Shown piece by piece: positions 41,479-52,650 of a stretch of DNA of 64,000 nucleotides. Each line of letters opens with the position of its first letter. The first letter of the stretch is position 1. Under the pieces are notes generated by a model, which worked only from the letters and a program-made list of their open reading frames with translations, searched no databases and was not told the DNA's origin. The position numbers and the translations under genes are program-made. The stretch comes from Acholoe squamosa (lineage: Eukaryota; Annelida; Polychaeta; Phyllodocida; Polynoidae), in the NCBI GenBank assembly GCA_949317995.1, contig OX439040.1:22377830-22441829 (forward strand), given 5' to 3'.

Positions 41479-41622
41479 CAGAGATGCCACTTTTCCTGGT
41501 TTTCCAGGAATTCCTGGTTTTGTATGGTCCAGGTTTCTGTACTAAATCATGTTGATTTCCTGAGAAAGGGTGTCAAAAATCCGGTTTTTCTGGTTTTTGT
41601 CGGCCAGGGTGTGGCATCTCTG
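41479..41622. mobile_element. 144-bp MITE (family B copy 1)
   Basis: Ends CAGAGATGCCAC and GTGGCATCTCTG are perfect inverses. The interior starts TTTTCCTGGTTTTCCAGGAA. Flanking sequence CAACAG recurs on both sides (offset by one base), a likely target duplication. Other copies lie at 52508, 59338 and 59506. Confidence 0.7.
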
Positions 41623-42530
41623 CCAACAGAAATTGCTTGAATGCACTGTTCCGTGTTTGACTTAATTGGTTAAGCAGCCAAAGCCTGAGGTGTAGCAGTC
41701 ACACCATTGAACTAATCCTCTTGATTGAACACGAGAATTAATTGGGTGGAAGTGAGACTAAGACCCCTGTAAATTGTACCATTTTTACTTTTCACTGGAA
41801 AAATAACTGAGATTATTCGCAAGTGTTTATTCGCTGTCTACAAGATCAATGGAGCCCCGAAGCCAAAAGGCTAGGAACAATAAAGATAGTGGCAAATAAT
41901 TAAGGTGAAGCAATTTGACTTGATTTATTGGCTGTAATTAAGAGAAAATGCTGTGAAAATTCCAGATTACAATGTTTTTGTGTTAGCTAATTACCCCAGA
42001 TTCAAGGCTTATTTTCTCGCGAGTCCTCAACACGACTTTCTGATTCTCCCTGATTTCCATTGGCCTTCCCTTCTTATGGTGCATCATGGGGAACTTGATT
42101 GAATATTTCTGTAGAATAAGAAGGACTTGAATGCATTTAGACTCAGAACCTGAACCATAAGGAATTTTGCAAATCGAATATATTACCTACCATTCATGAA
42201 GTGAATTGCTTCGCAGACGGCACAAACAGTTATTATAATACTAATAGGTATTGATGGAGACTGATTAATGGGTTTTTGTGTTGGGGGTTGGGTTGAAATT
42301 GAACCAATCAGTTTGGCAAAATGGAGTTGATCTCTGGAGATTTCACTTTTCAATTAAAATGGGAGGTGGCAAAAAAACAACCTCGATTCCCAAAATGCAA
42401 ATGGTGTCCGAGAGATTAAAGCACCTACATCCACTGTGTAATCTTTGAGATTTGCTCCACTGAAAACAACAAAACTTTAAAGGGTAAATCGAGTATTCCT
42501 TTTTCAGACAGTCCAATTGAATTATCAATA
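41623..42530. other. noncoding DNA, possibly intron of the minus-strand gene starting at 42699
   Basis: No exon recognised. If the candidate first exon at 42679-42699 is real, this would be intronic. Confidence 0.35.
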
Positions 42531-42569
42531 GTGTTTAGCAGACCCACGAGGGGCACGAGGAGCGTTATT

Positions 42570-42725
42570 ACCAGCAGCCAATCAAATTACTGCTGGCCCT
42601 TTCCTGCTGACGTGGGCCTCTTTTTGGACCCTGCCAAAGTAGTATCCAGTGACAAATGCAATAATGGCAGCCTCATACCTGTGCCATGGGCGCCGCCATT
42701 AGGACCTAACTGCACATGCGCAGCG
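42570..42725 (-). promoter_or_regulatory. promoter cluster: YY1, NRF1, CCAAT
   Basis: TGCACATGCGCA at about 42711-42722 matches NRF1. The YY1 motif overlaps the candidate ATG at 42699. A CCAAT sequence (AGCCAATCAAA) lies near 42577, on the far side of the start. A GC-richer island in AT-rich surroundings. Confidence 0.5.
42679..42699 (-). CDS. candidate first coding exon (7 codons) of a host gene
   Basis: Minus strand: ATG at 42699 reads MAAPMAQ and runs directly into a donor CAG|GTATGAG after 42679, phase 0. The start codon sits in CTAATGGCGGCGCC, a YY1 motif (AANATGGCGGC), a common arrangement at translation starts of animal housekeeping genes. An NRF1-like site lies upstream on this strand. 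Downstream exons would lie at lower coordinates or outside; I could not identify them. Confidence 0.4.
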
Positions 42726-42739
42726 TGATACTCAATTTG

Positions 42740-42941
42740 GGCGTGTTGGCAAGTTTTGGGCGGACGTCTTAAATGGAAATGGGAGTTTGTGATTTATTCA
42801 TACTAGTTATGGTGGGGTGGTGCCCACGTTCCAAATTTGACCCCCACTCTTTGCAATCTCTGGCTAAGTAACAAGGCATGAGCTATTAAATGACATATTG
42901 GAGAACTGTCAACATTAGTTCTCACGGTCTGTTCCAGAGGA

Positions 42942-42945
<4 letters not shown>
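42740..42945. other. noncoding DNA upstream of the promoter cluster
   Basis: No gene is seen. Confidence 0.3.

Positions 42946-43032
<87 letters not shown>
42946..43032. repeat. (AT)n microsatellite, 87 bp
   Basis: Uninterrupted TA dinucleotide run. Confidence 0.95.
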
Positions 43033-43034
<2 letters not shown>

Positions 43035-44151
43035 CTGGTCTCTTGCCATCATGTAGATCTAGGGCATACAAAAGTACTTAAAACCCCAACTTCACACCAG
43101 AGTTATCTCTTTTATTAGATATTCAATAAAATGACAAAAGACTACCAATCTACCAATAAAATTAATGTCCTTTCTAAGAATAAAAGAAAAAGAGTTTTAT
43201 AATATAATTACATAAGCCTTCATAAAAAGACCCTTCTTTGTATTAAAAGTCAGGATCTTGTTCACGTCCAAACTCATATAATAGCATCATACCTTCCCCA
43301 CAATAGAGACACATTAAACATTTAAATAGCGGTCAGCGAGTGAGCTCCACTGGCGCCGCAGGGCTATGATATCATTGCTTGTTCTAACGCCAGAACTACA
43401 CCAGATTATGTCCAGCTAAACTATGATCCCGTGTCTGTTGTATCAATATTGTACAAGCATTGTACACAATGGACAAGCCAGGGTCCACATTTGAATAGAC
43501 ATCCCTCTGTTAAGCCCCCACTCTACCCTGTTCGATTCAGTACAAAACAAATTTCCCCCCCTTTCCCCACATATCTGCACCACCCCATCCCTACAAACTC
43601 AGCCCCCTAATACATTACCCAAACGACCTGCGTTAGGCCATTGTGGCTAGCAATCACATCACAATTGAATCGCGCAGTTATATTTTGGCGGCGGCCGAGT
43701 CCCAGTTTAATGGCACTGGGTTTGGATGTGGCCTTTTTTTCTGGCCTGCCACATTAGAGTCTAGCCATGGAACTGGGTGAGACTATAGGTCAATATATTC
43801 TATGGTGGGATGGGTGAGTGGTTTGGGACGAGGGGATATTTAGCCTTTTGTTCTGTGAATGTGATGACATCCCTTCTCATGCATGACATCTCACAACATT
43901 ATTAATTCATACAATGGCACATAGCACTCCCATCCTTCCTAGTTCACCTCACTCATATCTATAGAACTCAACAGCAAGAAGGGATGTTTTTTTCCACATT
44001 TTGGAGAAAGTTGTTATCATAACAAAATACTCTCATAGCATTGTCGGTGATCGCTATATTATTCAAAAATGCCATATTAGTAGAATCACATAGCAATTTT
44101 CGTTGATTTCTGACATTATGATTTTCAATGTATAGCTAATATTTTAACATC

Positions 44152-44158
<7 letters not shown>
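43033..44158. other. noncoding DNA
   Basis: No coding signal or repeat family recognised. Confidence 0.4.

Positions 44159-44222
<64 letters not shown>
44159..44222. repeat. (AT)n microsatellite, about 64 bp
   Basis: Uninterrupted TA dinucleotide run. Confidence 0.95.
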
Positions 44223-44224
<2 letters not shown>

Positions 44225-46480
44225 AAAGCCTTATCCACAACTCAGAAATGCCAAGTGTTATTTGATTTCTTGTTAATTCGTCTGCAGACTACCACGGCCT
44301 TTCAATAAAGTGAATATTGCCATGAGCTTCAACTCATAAACCTTTAACAATTTCGGTATTAATTCTGAGAAAATACAAATACCAAGAAAGTGCATAGAAC
44401 AAGATGCACCCAACTCACAAGTACGCCATAATACCTCATACAACTGAGAATCACTATTACATAAGTCCCTATGTTATAGCCTAGAGGAATGTTAGATCCC
44501 CTCAGTAAACATGACCTTGATTCGGCCCTCAGGGATCTAACCTCTGCCATCAAGTCGAGCCTAATAGGAGCAGAATTAGTGGCATTTGAACGCCCTGTTA
44601 GACTGTTGTTGCTGACCGCAGCTATTAGGCTCCCACTACACAATGCCAAGTTAAAATATTATTGGTGCTTAAGTGGATAGGTGGGTAGACTGGAGCAGGG
44701 CATGGGGGTGCTAGTGGTTAAATGTAGACAAGTCTACATTAACCCTTTAAGTCTTCCTGCCCAATATGATGTACCAAAGCAGTGCACACTGGCGGGTAAA
44801 TTGTATTCAAAAATTGTCACCACAGCATTAATGTGTTCTGTATTTGGAAGTATATCAATGCCTTTCCTCCGAAAAATAAATTAAGCCCGCAGTGTCAGCA
44901 AGATGCATGGATATTACCATGGAGAGTTACTCTCCAAGGTTTGTATTCATACACCATGCAGACAAAATGCATTAAAGCACTATGCTACCATTATAGGGTT
45001 ACTCAGAGTACTCAGAGGGAAAAAATATTTACAATTGCAGTACTTCCATACCTTGAATGCTGTAAATCTGTACATAACAACAGACAATGGGAGCTCAAAT
45101 CTTCATTGTCTTTGTATACAATACACTGACCAACACATGGGAAGAGTCCCACGCTGGACCCTCTTTTTCCAACCTGTTACCTAAAACGCCTTTAGCCCTT
45201 TGAAGGTAGATACAAATAAACAAGCCTGTATACAAAAATCATGCTGATGCTTTACTATAAACCAGTGGGGTAGAGAATAATAGCCAGCTAGATGCGCTCG
45301 ACTTGAAATGGACGTTAAAATTGAAGGCATCATACCATCCAAATTTCAGGGGTGAACCAAGGTTAAATTTGAAACTACTGTAACACATAACAACTGTTAA
45401 TCTGAAATGATGTCATATTTTGTCTGATAGTTCAATGCCCCTCATAACTCGTGCCACTTATTCCCCATCGTTCTAAAACGAGGCTGCCCCGGTCAAATGA
45501 ATACATTAATTACCTCCCCATTAACAGGCTCCAAAATAGAAAAGTCAATAATATTAGTAGGAAGATAAATTGTAAATACCGCGGGGGTGGCGAGGACGGG
45601 AGGCCTGGAAGCATATTGATCATTTGGTGGCGTCTGGGTTGTCATAGATATGCCCACTTATCTTGCACCCTAATTAAGATTTTGGCAGTGATTGTCTTGG
45701 TGGTAGGGATTCCCACTAACTCCCTCTCCTCTCCCTTCTCCTGGCACCCAAGAAAGCTTTTCTGCAGTCATTGATATGTATCGATTGGTGTAGAGATAAC
45801 GGGGGTATTGGTGGGTTGGGTGGGAGTGGGAGGTGATAGGGGTGTGGGACGATCACTCCTTAACAGATGTGTAGCTCTGCCTCAGTTCCCAAAGGAGCAC
45901 AGGCGTGCGACACTGCCCGACCGGAAGCAGGATAAAGCGTTCGTTATTCCCATCTCCAATGAAGGTAAAGGGTTAAAGTGTATCACACATGTACGAGTAA
46001 CAAGGAGGAAAAGGGTTAAGGTCGGACCAAAGACCTGTGTAGGCTTATACAAGGTTTGAGTTTTTAAAGTAAATACATGTACACTGGATGGATATGATGG
46101 TGAGGTAAGCAGTCATCATTTCTAAGAACGAGGGGGGTAATGGGGAAAGGTACAATACTACAAAAAAAATGCCGTACCGCTATTGCCGAGGACAGAAAGA
46201 ATTTCACCCCTTTATAGCGAAAAGGCCCATGGATGCACAGAGACAGAAATCATCCCCGACCCATGGTTAGAAAGAACCGGTCCATTATTCCCAACACTGT
46301 AAATATGCATCATGACACTAAATGACATACATCCTTTGAGCTTTATCTAGAAGAGTTGCTAAAGCATATCTAGCAGATCTCGGAGAAGAAGAAGAAGCTA
46401 GAAACAGAGAGTGTTCACATAAAAGAAGTCCGACTTAGACAGTGGCATGTCCCCTCACTATACATCAGAAGATACTTCTA
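44223..46480. other. noncoding DNA
   Basis: No gene supported. Several overlapping frames of 60-110 codons lack splice signals, motifs or consistent composition. Confidence 0.4.
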
Positions 46481-46625
46481 ACCCTTTTAGTGCGGCATGA
46501 TACCTCAAGGCTCTTTGTGTTTTGTTGTCATGATGCACCAACTTAATGCTGCTGGTAACTCGCCAGAGCTGCATTTGTGTATCATGCTAATCTTCCATGC
46601 CTTGTAAAGACAGCATGATACATGA
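46481..46625. mobile_element. hairpin-core MITE, copy 2
   Basis: CATGATGCACCAACTTAATG at 46528 pairs loosely with CATTTGTGTATCATG (to about 46588), and the shared loop is CTGGTAACTCGCCAGAG. It begins near TAACCCTTTTAGTGC. Copies lie at 37227, 48150 and (split) 41044. Confidence 0.5.
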
Positions 46626-47827
46626 ATAGAGTATTAGAGAGGGAATGTACCCCCCAACAAGGGTTATATACAGACCCATTGACAACAAAGGACTAAGAGT
46701 CCTAGTGCATTTAGGTACTATATGGTGCCCCTACAAGGCTACAGGAGGATACAAAACACAAGTCCCAACTACCTGTTCGTCTAGGTGGCAAACACTGTCT
46801 CTCTTTGATAGGGCGACATAAAGAAAGAGATCTATGATGATGTATTTATAACATGTTTCCCTTATAGCTATATGCTGCCTTCTTTCTTCACCGGCAACAG
46901 CTCCACAGTATTCCCCATTCAGACCCATTAAACACATCCCGTGTTTTTCATGATTTATTGATTTTTATGGGTTTTAAGTTGTTGAGGATTGAGCAGTCTT
47001 CACAATCTTGGACATTCCCTTCCAGGATGCCCTCACATTCACTAGTCATGCTGAGTCCAACCCTTTCACACTACAGTGAGATCTGAATACTCTGCCATGT
47101 CAAAGTCCCTGTAGATATTGGTCGAATCTGAGACTGGCCGATTAGTAAAAGTGTATATAATTCTTTGAAAATAGTTGCCTAAAAGAGTGGCTCTCACCAT
47201 AAGTGGATTAGGTTTAGATATTGAAGTCATGACACTAACTAATTTACGTATACGAAATTTACGCATTCAAAATATCTAAATTTACAATGAGGCTAGCATT
47301 TCCTATAAATCCACATCAAGAAATTAGACATGCATCAATTCAATGACCAAACAGTTATACAGTCAGTTGTCAGTCATTTTTGAAACCTCCCCAGCCGGGA
47401 GGGTGATGTGGGCATTGGCAGTGGGGCTCTAAACATATGGGTCATAGAAAATAGGAGAGAAATTTCTCAAAATCACAAAATCATTGAAAGATTAAATGGA
47501 AAATGAACAGAAAAATCAAAAATAAATCTTTAAACCTTAGGATATGTAGAAGAAATACAGCCAATTGAGTAAAAGAAATAACTCCTTTATGAAAAATAGA
47601 GAGATTTGTAAACCAGGGGTCAGAAGTAGGAGGCCTCAATTGGACCCTTTATCTTATCTCTTATCCCTGATCTTCTCAAAACTTCTCCCGACTGACCACT
47701 GACTGCATAGCGGAATGAAGACATATTTCTGATATATAGTGCAAATATATTCGCTTCACAGTTGCCTAAAGCTGAGAAATATGTATACATTACAGAGTAC
47801 ACATGGCAGAGAAAAATTATGATCTGG
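46626..47827. other. noncoding DNA
   Basis: No gene is seen. Confidence 0.4.
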
Positions 47828-47847
47828 TATATATATATATATATATA

Positions 47848-47900
<53 letters not shown>
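47828..47900. repeat. (AT)n microsatellite with one interruption
   Basis: TA dinucleotide run interrupted once by TCT near 47849. Confidence 0.95.
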
Positions 47901-47903
<3 letters not shown>

Positions 47904-48100
47904 GAACAGATGCTGTCCCTATGGGAGCTTTATAGATGTGCTTTCCCTTCCAACATACTGACACTATACAATATGTGTTTCATACATACCTCCGCCCCAC
48001 TTCCATTTATCATGTCCTATTAGGTTCCTCCATTGGTGCATCCTGTGTTCTTATCAACAGAAGATCAATGGAATTAGGTTTTCCCTGGGCCAGAGTCGTA

Positions 48101-48296
48101 TAACCCTTTAACTGCCACATGCTGCTTTAATTCTCTTTTCCTGCCTGCTGTCATGATACTTGAATGCAGCTTCGGCGAGTAACTCACCAGTGCTACACTG
48201 ATGTGTCATGTTGGCCCTGCATGGTTGATACATGTACATCCATGGAAAGTCGGTGAGTGATAAATCTTGAGGCATCATGCTCTCCTTAAAGGGTAA
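48101..48296. mobile_element. hairpin-core MITE, most complete copy
   Basis: Starts TAACCCTTTAACTG and ends TTAAAGGGTA (48286-48295), inverted termini of CCCTTTAA type like the TTAA-flanked element at 1033. The core CATGATACTTGAATGCAGC / GCTACACTGATGTGTCATG is at 48150-48208. No coding capacity. Confidence 0.55.
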
Positions 48297-48600
48297 AAAG
48301 GACAGGAGGAATATCAATAGTCCTTCTAGGGCCGCCTGGTAATCCCATCCGACTAAGCATGTCAACGGAAGGAGTCACTAAAGGACCCTAGCAATTAACA
48401 AATGACGCAGTTAGATCGGGCACCGTCGCAGCTGGTGCTAGGGGCGATCGATCACTTTAGGAGGGGGATTGAATGGGGGGGGGGGTGTTACTGGGGTTTT
48501 GGGGACACTGGAGGAAAGGGTGTCAACCCTGGAGGAAGGAGTGCCGGTTTGTGAGTTGACAAATGATTGGGGTGTCTGTGTTGAGAAGATATTGCAGAGA

Positions 48601-48952
48601 CAGAGGCATAGGAAGCAAATCTTCATTGGGGGGGGGGGGCCCGGCGAGGGCACCCTCGTGACCACCTTGAATTGTCGGCTGATGCGTGATGGCATCTATA
48701 TAATGCGTATATAGAATTCATATAGAAAAGTAATTTTTGGTAAATTTTGGATCTGACTTTAGGCTCAGACCCCCATTTTCCCTATGACATCACCCTAATA
48801 ATCTAATTTGAGATGTAAAGTTTTAGCTTCTTTTCCATTGCGTTTATGAGTTCTTGGAAAATATTGGGGGGGCCCAGACATACTCAGGCCCCACCTCCTT
48901 CATGATTGGGGGGGCCCAGGCCCCCCTGGCCCCCCCTTTTCCTACGCCCCTG
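48601..48952. mobile_element. 352-bp MITE (family A copy 2)
   Basis: Termini CAGAGGCATAGGAA and TTCCTACGCCCCTG. Direct repeats CAGAGA at 48595-48600 and 48953-48958 flank it. The internal sequence is nearly the same as the copy at 41058, including G-runs and the GCCCAGGCCCCCCTGGCC segment. High similarity implies recent spread. Confidence 0.75.
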
Positions 48953-49370
48953 CAGAGACTAAGGACAATGGAGACTTAAAGATGTGATTGGAGAATACTG
49001 TAGACAGTCAAATCATGTAGATTTGAACTGTAATCGCTTCACTAGACCCCTAACCTAATCTGTTTAAAATATCCAACAAAGGTTTGCAGTCAGTGGTCAG
49101 TCAGTATTTCTCAAGTAGAAACCAAACTTAAGCATGTAAGAAAGAGCATCCTGCTTGCCCAAGCCAATAAAGTGGCAGTGCAGTACAGGTGTAAATGTAA
49201 ATAAATGTTTAACAATTTGAAATAATCCAAAGTAAAAATTAAACAGCATGTAATCAAAAAGAGCAGTGAGCCCTATTACCACACGTATTATATCCTCTCA
49301 CTGTGGCACCCACCGTGGTACAAATAATGGAATGCATGGCCAATTCAAGTGTGATCAGCATTAACTTCCG
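48953..49370. other. noncoding DNA
   Basis: No gene is seen. Confidence 0.35.
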
Positions 49371-49420
49371 GTTTCATTCCTTGTTTCTGGCGGCCATCTT
49401 TTATTGTTTAAGATACATAC
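49371..49420 (+). promoter_or_regulatory. promoter with ETS and YY1 sites
   Basis: ACTTCCGGTT (ETS/GABP) is followed about 20 bp later by GGCGGCCATCTTTT (YY1, plus orientation). This pair is typical of TATA-less promoters of animal mitochondrial and housekeeping genes, with YY1 just downstream of the start site. The candidate ATG lies about 90 bp further. Confidence 0.55.
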
Positions 49421-49495
49421 TGGCATCTGGGGAAACTCCGCTCCAACGTTAATTGCGAAACAAGAGACAACTTCAAAACCCACAAAGGGCATAGC

Positions 49496-49588
49496 ATGAG
49501 AGGAAGGCTGTCAGGAGTCTTGTTAACGTGTAAACCAATACCAGCCATATTGGGGAGAGCTTCCTCTTATCAAGCAATCAAAACGCAG
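49496..49588 (+). CDS. candidate first exon encoding a mitochondrial-type presequence
   Basis: ATG at 49496 gives 31 codons (starting MRGRLSGVLLTCKPIPAIL, ending KTQ) up to a donor CAG|GTAGAA after 49588, phase 0. The peptide has Arg and Lys, Ser/Thr and hydrophobics, but no Asp or Glu, as in mitochondrial targeting sequences. The ETS plus YY1 promoter upstream fits a nuclear gene for a mitochondrial protein. Read without splicing the frame stops after 56 codons. The next exon was not found. Confidence 0.4.
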
Positions 49589-52507
49589 GTAGAATTTCAC
49601 CATTTACATCTTGATTTTTCCCTCATCCCAGCTGAATTTGATACTTGGACCTGGATTATCCCCTAATGTTTGTACGATACACAGGACACTTATTTGGGTT
49701 GATGTGCTTATTTAAGTAGTAAAGGAAAAATAATGCTATTAAGCTTACAAGTTCCCAGGGCTTGTAACCCCTTAAAGGGAAGCATGCCTTGTTGCTCAAG
49801 GAACAGGAGAATTATACGTACACGGCCTAGGCTGAAAAGATCCATAAATGGCTATTTTAGTCCTACCTCATATCCCACAAAATTTACTTAAAAACTAAAT
49901 GCACATGTACATTTTAGATGGTCTGTGTGAAACGTAAGGTGGGGACCTGGGATTGAGCATAGGGCTATATAATCGTAATGTATATAGTATCAGCCTACTT
50001 CATTCTTTGACAACTCTCACTTTAGTTCTTGGTATCTATTTTCTTTTACAATTACAATACAGGGATGTAATTGGGGTGACAGTTATATATAGTTTGAAGC
50101 CAGAATACTGCTTCAGAGGGAAGATATTGATTTAATTTACATTTTAATCACGACCGAGACCTGGGAATAGCTTGGCTTGAACCCAGGAAGATAGATATGC
50201 CTAATTTGCATAACTGACATGATTCCTCAGTGCTTATCAATGTCGTCCCAATATATATGAGTAATTAGAAAGTGCATATCACTTGGGAAATGGGAAAGGA
50301 AGATGTGTCAGGTTGCCTGACCCTATCATAATTGGACCAACCCTATTAAATTACCTTGGGAAATATTCTGTGTTGTCCATCATTGGGTGACCTAAAAGGC
50401 AATACGGTATAGTCTTTGAGTTGTTGTTGGAACTTGTGAGCGATTTCTGGCTACGATGAGGTGTGATTATAAATGGTATTTAAAAAAGAAAATCAACCTA
50501 CTTATCCTGGGGGCCATGTTCCAAGGGTAGATAGGTTGAATCTTTATGGATACATAGAATCATTGCACAAGAGGTTGTTGAGGAAAAGGGACGACCTGTA
50601 TATTCTTTGACTGACTGAACATTGTCTCAATATTGGCAAATTGTCCCCAGACAGTCATTTGTAGAGGCTAGTGTAATGGGTTCCGTTCTCCCCTTATTCG
50701 ATTGGACAGACAAGTCAACAAGAGGAGGATTCGGGTGTATGCGAACAGGGTTTATTTCGGTTCGAATAACACAGGCACGGCTACCCGGAGGTAGCTCGGA
50801 GAGATTGTATGAGATACCGGATTCTTTGTATTAGATTGGAGTACTTCATACAGCGATGGTCTCATTCACTCTGACGCGGCGATTGAGCCCTGTCCTCCTC
50901 TTATAGGTAGGGACAGTGGCGCCCCCCCCGTGCCTCTCTCACACCACCCGAACAGATGCTGCCACCTATCCGGGAAGTGGAGGGCGAAGCCCGGGTGGCT
51001 GACTCACCCACCGCGCCAAAGGACCATAACGTTATGTACATATGTATACCTCTACACTAGTATGTTCTCAGGGGACTTATGATGTTCAGAGGCCATCATA
51101 ATGTCCTAAAACCCCATGAAAAGGTCTTATGGCCCTGTGTTGAATCATATGCATCATGCCAACAAATTCAAATCGTGATGCATTAAGTTGCACTAATAAC
51201 GGGTTATTTCACAGCTTCTGCACTCATGCAATTTGGCTACAAGTCTGTGTGAATGACCAATAGATTTGACCAGTATTTACCTAGGACTGTTACCTGGGAG
51301 GAGGGGGGTGGGGTCTATGTAGACATATGCATTGACTTCAGACATTCAACCATGCAGTGACATATATTTTGACAGTCCTGATAAACACATCATAAATATT
51401 TCCAGGGGCCGCCACAGGCAGAGGCCTTCTAAACCAATCAGAATGCTCTGAAGTGACATCCGGGTAACAAAGCAATACATGCCATATCACGCTGCTATGT
51501 GATGCTAGGCTATTTTTGCAATAAAGTGTTTTCCTCCACACACAATACTTGGCAACTGGTTACTCAGATTTAAGACCTGATTTCAGACTATCTCTAAATG
51601 ATGAAGATTTCACTTTGCTCAACACGTTGTCCCTTACAAGCCTATCGTCCTTGGGGGGGGGGCACTCCCTATCTTTTCTATAGTTTCCATGTGCGAACAA
51701 TTCCTTGGAGTTGTTACCCCAATCTAGCGAGCAAATACACTGTACAACGGCCGGAAAAAAACGGAGACCAAACATACCAGTTATAACTAATTTGAGGCTG
51801 CTGAATCTGAAAATGAGGTTAAAAAATGCCTATTGGCTCTCAATTTTGAGATATCCATAGGGTGCCATATATGCTGAAAATCACCTCCGAGGGCAATGAT
51901 TTCACTATGTTCACCTATATAGTGTAGTCCAAACATGAACAAGAACCTTCTTATGTCATTCCTGGCATTTGTCTGGGTAATATCAATAGCTGGGACACTT
52001 GTACAAATCATCTTTCACCCAAAAGTGGCTCCTAGACCTCTATCATTCCGAGCGTAATAACCAGTTTTATGGAATATTATATGTTTGCTGTTAGCACACT
52101 CCATATGCATGGTTGTAGCAGTTTTGGTAGCTCAGAAGCAAGATTCCTTCTCGAATAATGCCAAAAGGGGTCACGATGTATATATATCCACACCAAATAG
52201 GTTTGATTTCATGACATTGCATTATAACCACTTGTTTCGGGGATATATTGCTTCATTTTGGTACAAGGGCAGTCATCTTAAAAAAACAGCCAAATTTCCA
52301 TGTTTACTTACTTGAAACATTGACTTCTGGATCATCAGAGCATCCAACCATGATTTGTGGTGAGTAAGGCTGCATCAAACATCAGGATTATCCTGATTAA
52401 ACATTAAAGTGAGGGTAATTTGATACATAACCAAAAATAGGCTACATAGTAAATGGAACTCATGGTTTGTCCTCATTACAGTCATAACAGGATTTCTGTG
52501 AAACAAG
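49589..52507. other. noncoding DNA, possibly intron
   Basis: No exon recognised. A moderately GC-rich stretch at about 50,650-51,020 with a purine-rich CAACAAGAGGAGGATTCGGG is unexplained and could be the end of an unrecognised transposon. Confidence 0.35.
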
Positions 52508-52650
52508 CAGAGATGCCACTTTTCCTGGTTTACCAGGAATTCCTGGTTTTGATTCTAAGATTTCTGTATTAAATCGTGTTAAATTCCTGGGAAAATGTGT
52601 CCCAAAGTTCAGTTTTCCTGGTTTTTGTCGGCCAGTGAGTGGCATCTCTG
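52508..52650. mobile_element. 143-bp MITE (family B copy 2)
   Basis: CAGAGATGCCAC at the left and GTGGCATCTCTG at the right, perfect inverses. AACAAG occurs just outside both ends, a 6-bp direct repeat. Confidence 0.75.

Noticed and set aside
47620..47964. Minus-strand frame with an Ile-Tyr run
   Set aside because: The run is the AT microsatellite; flanking residues look random.
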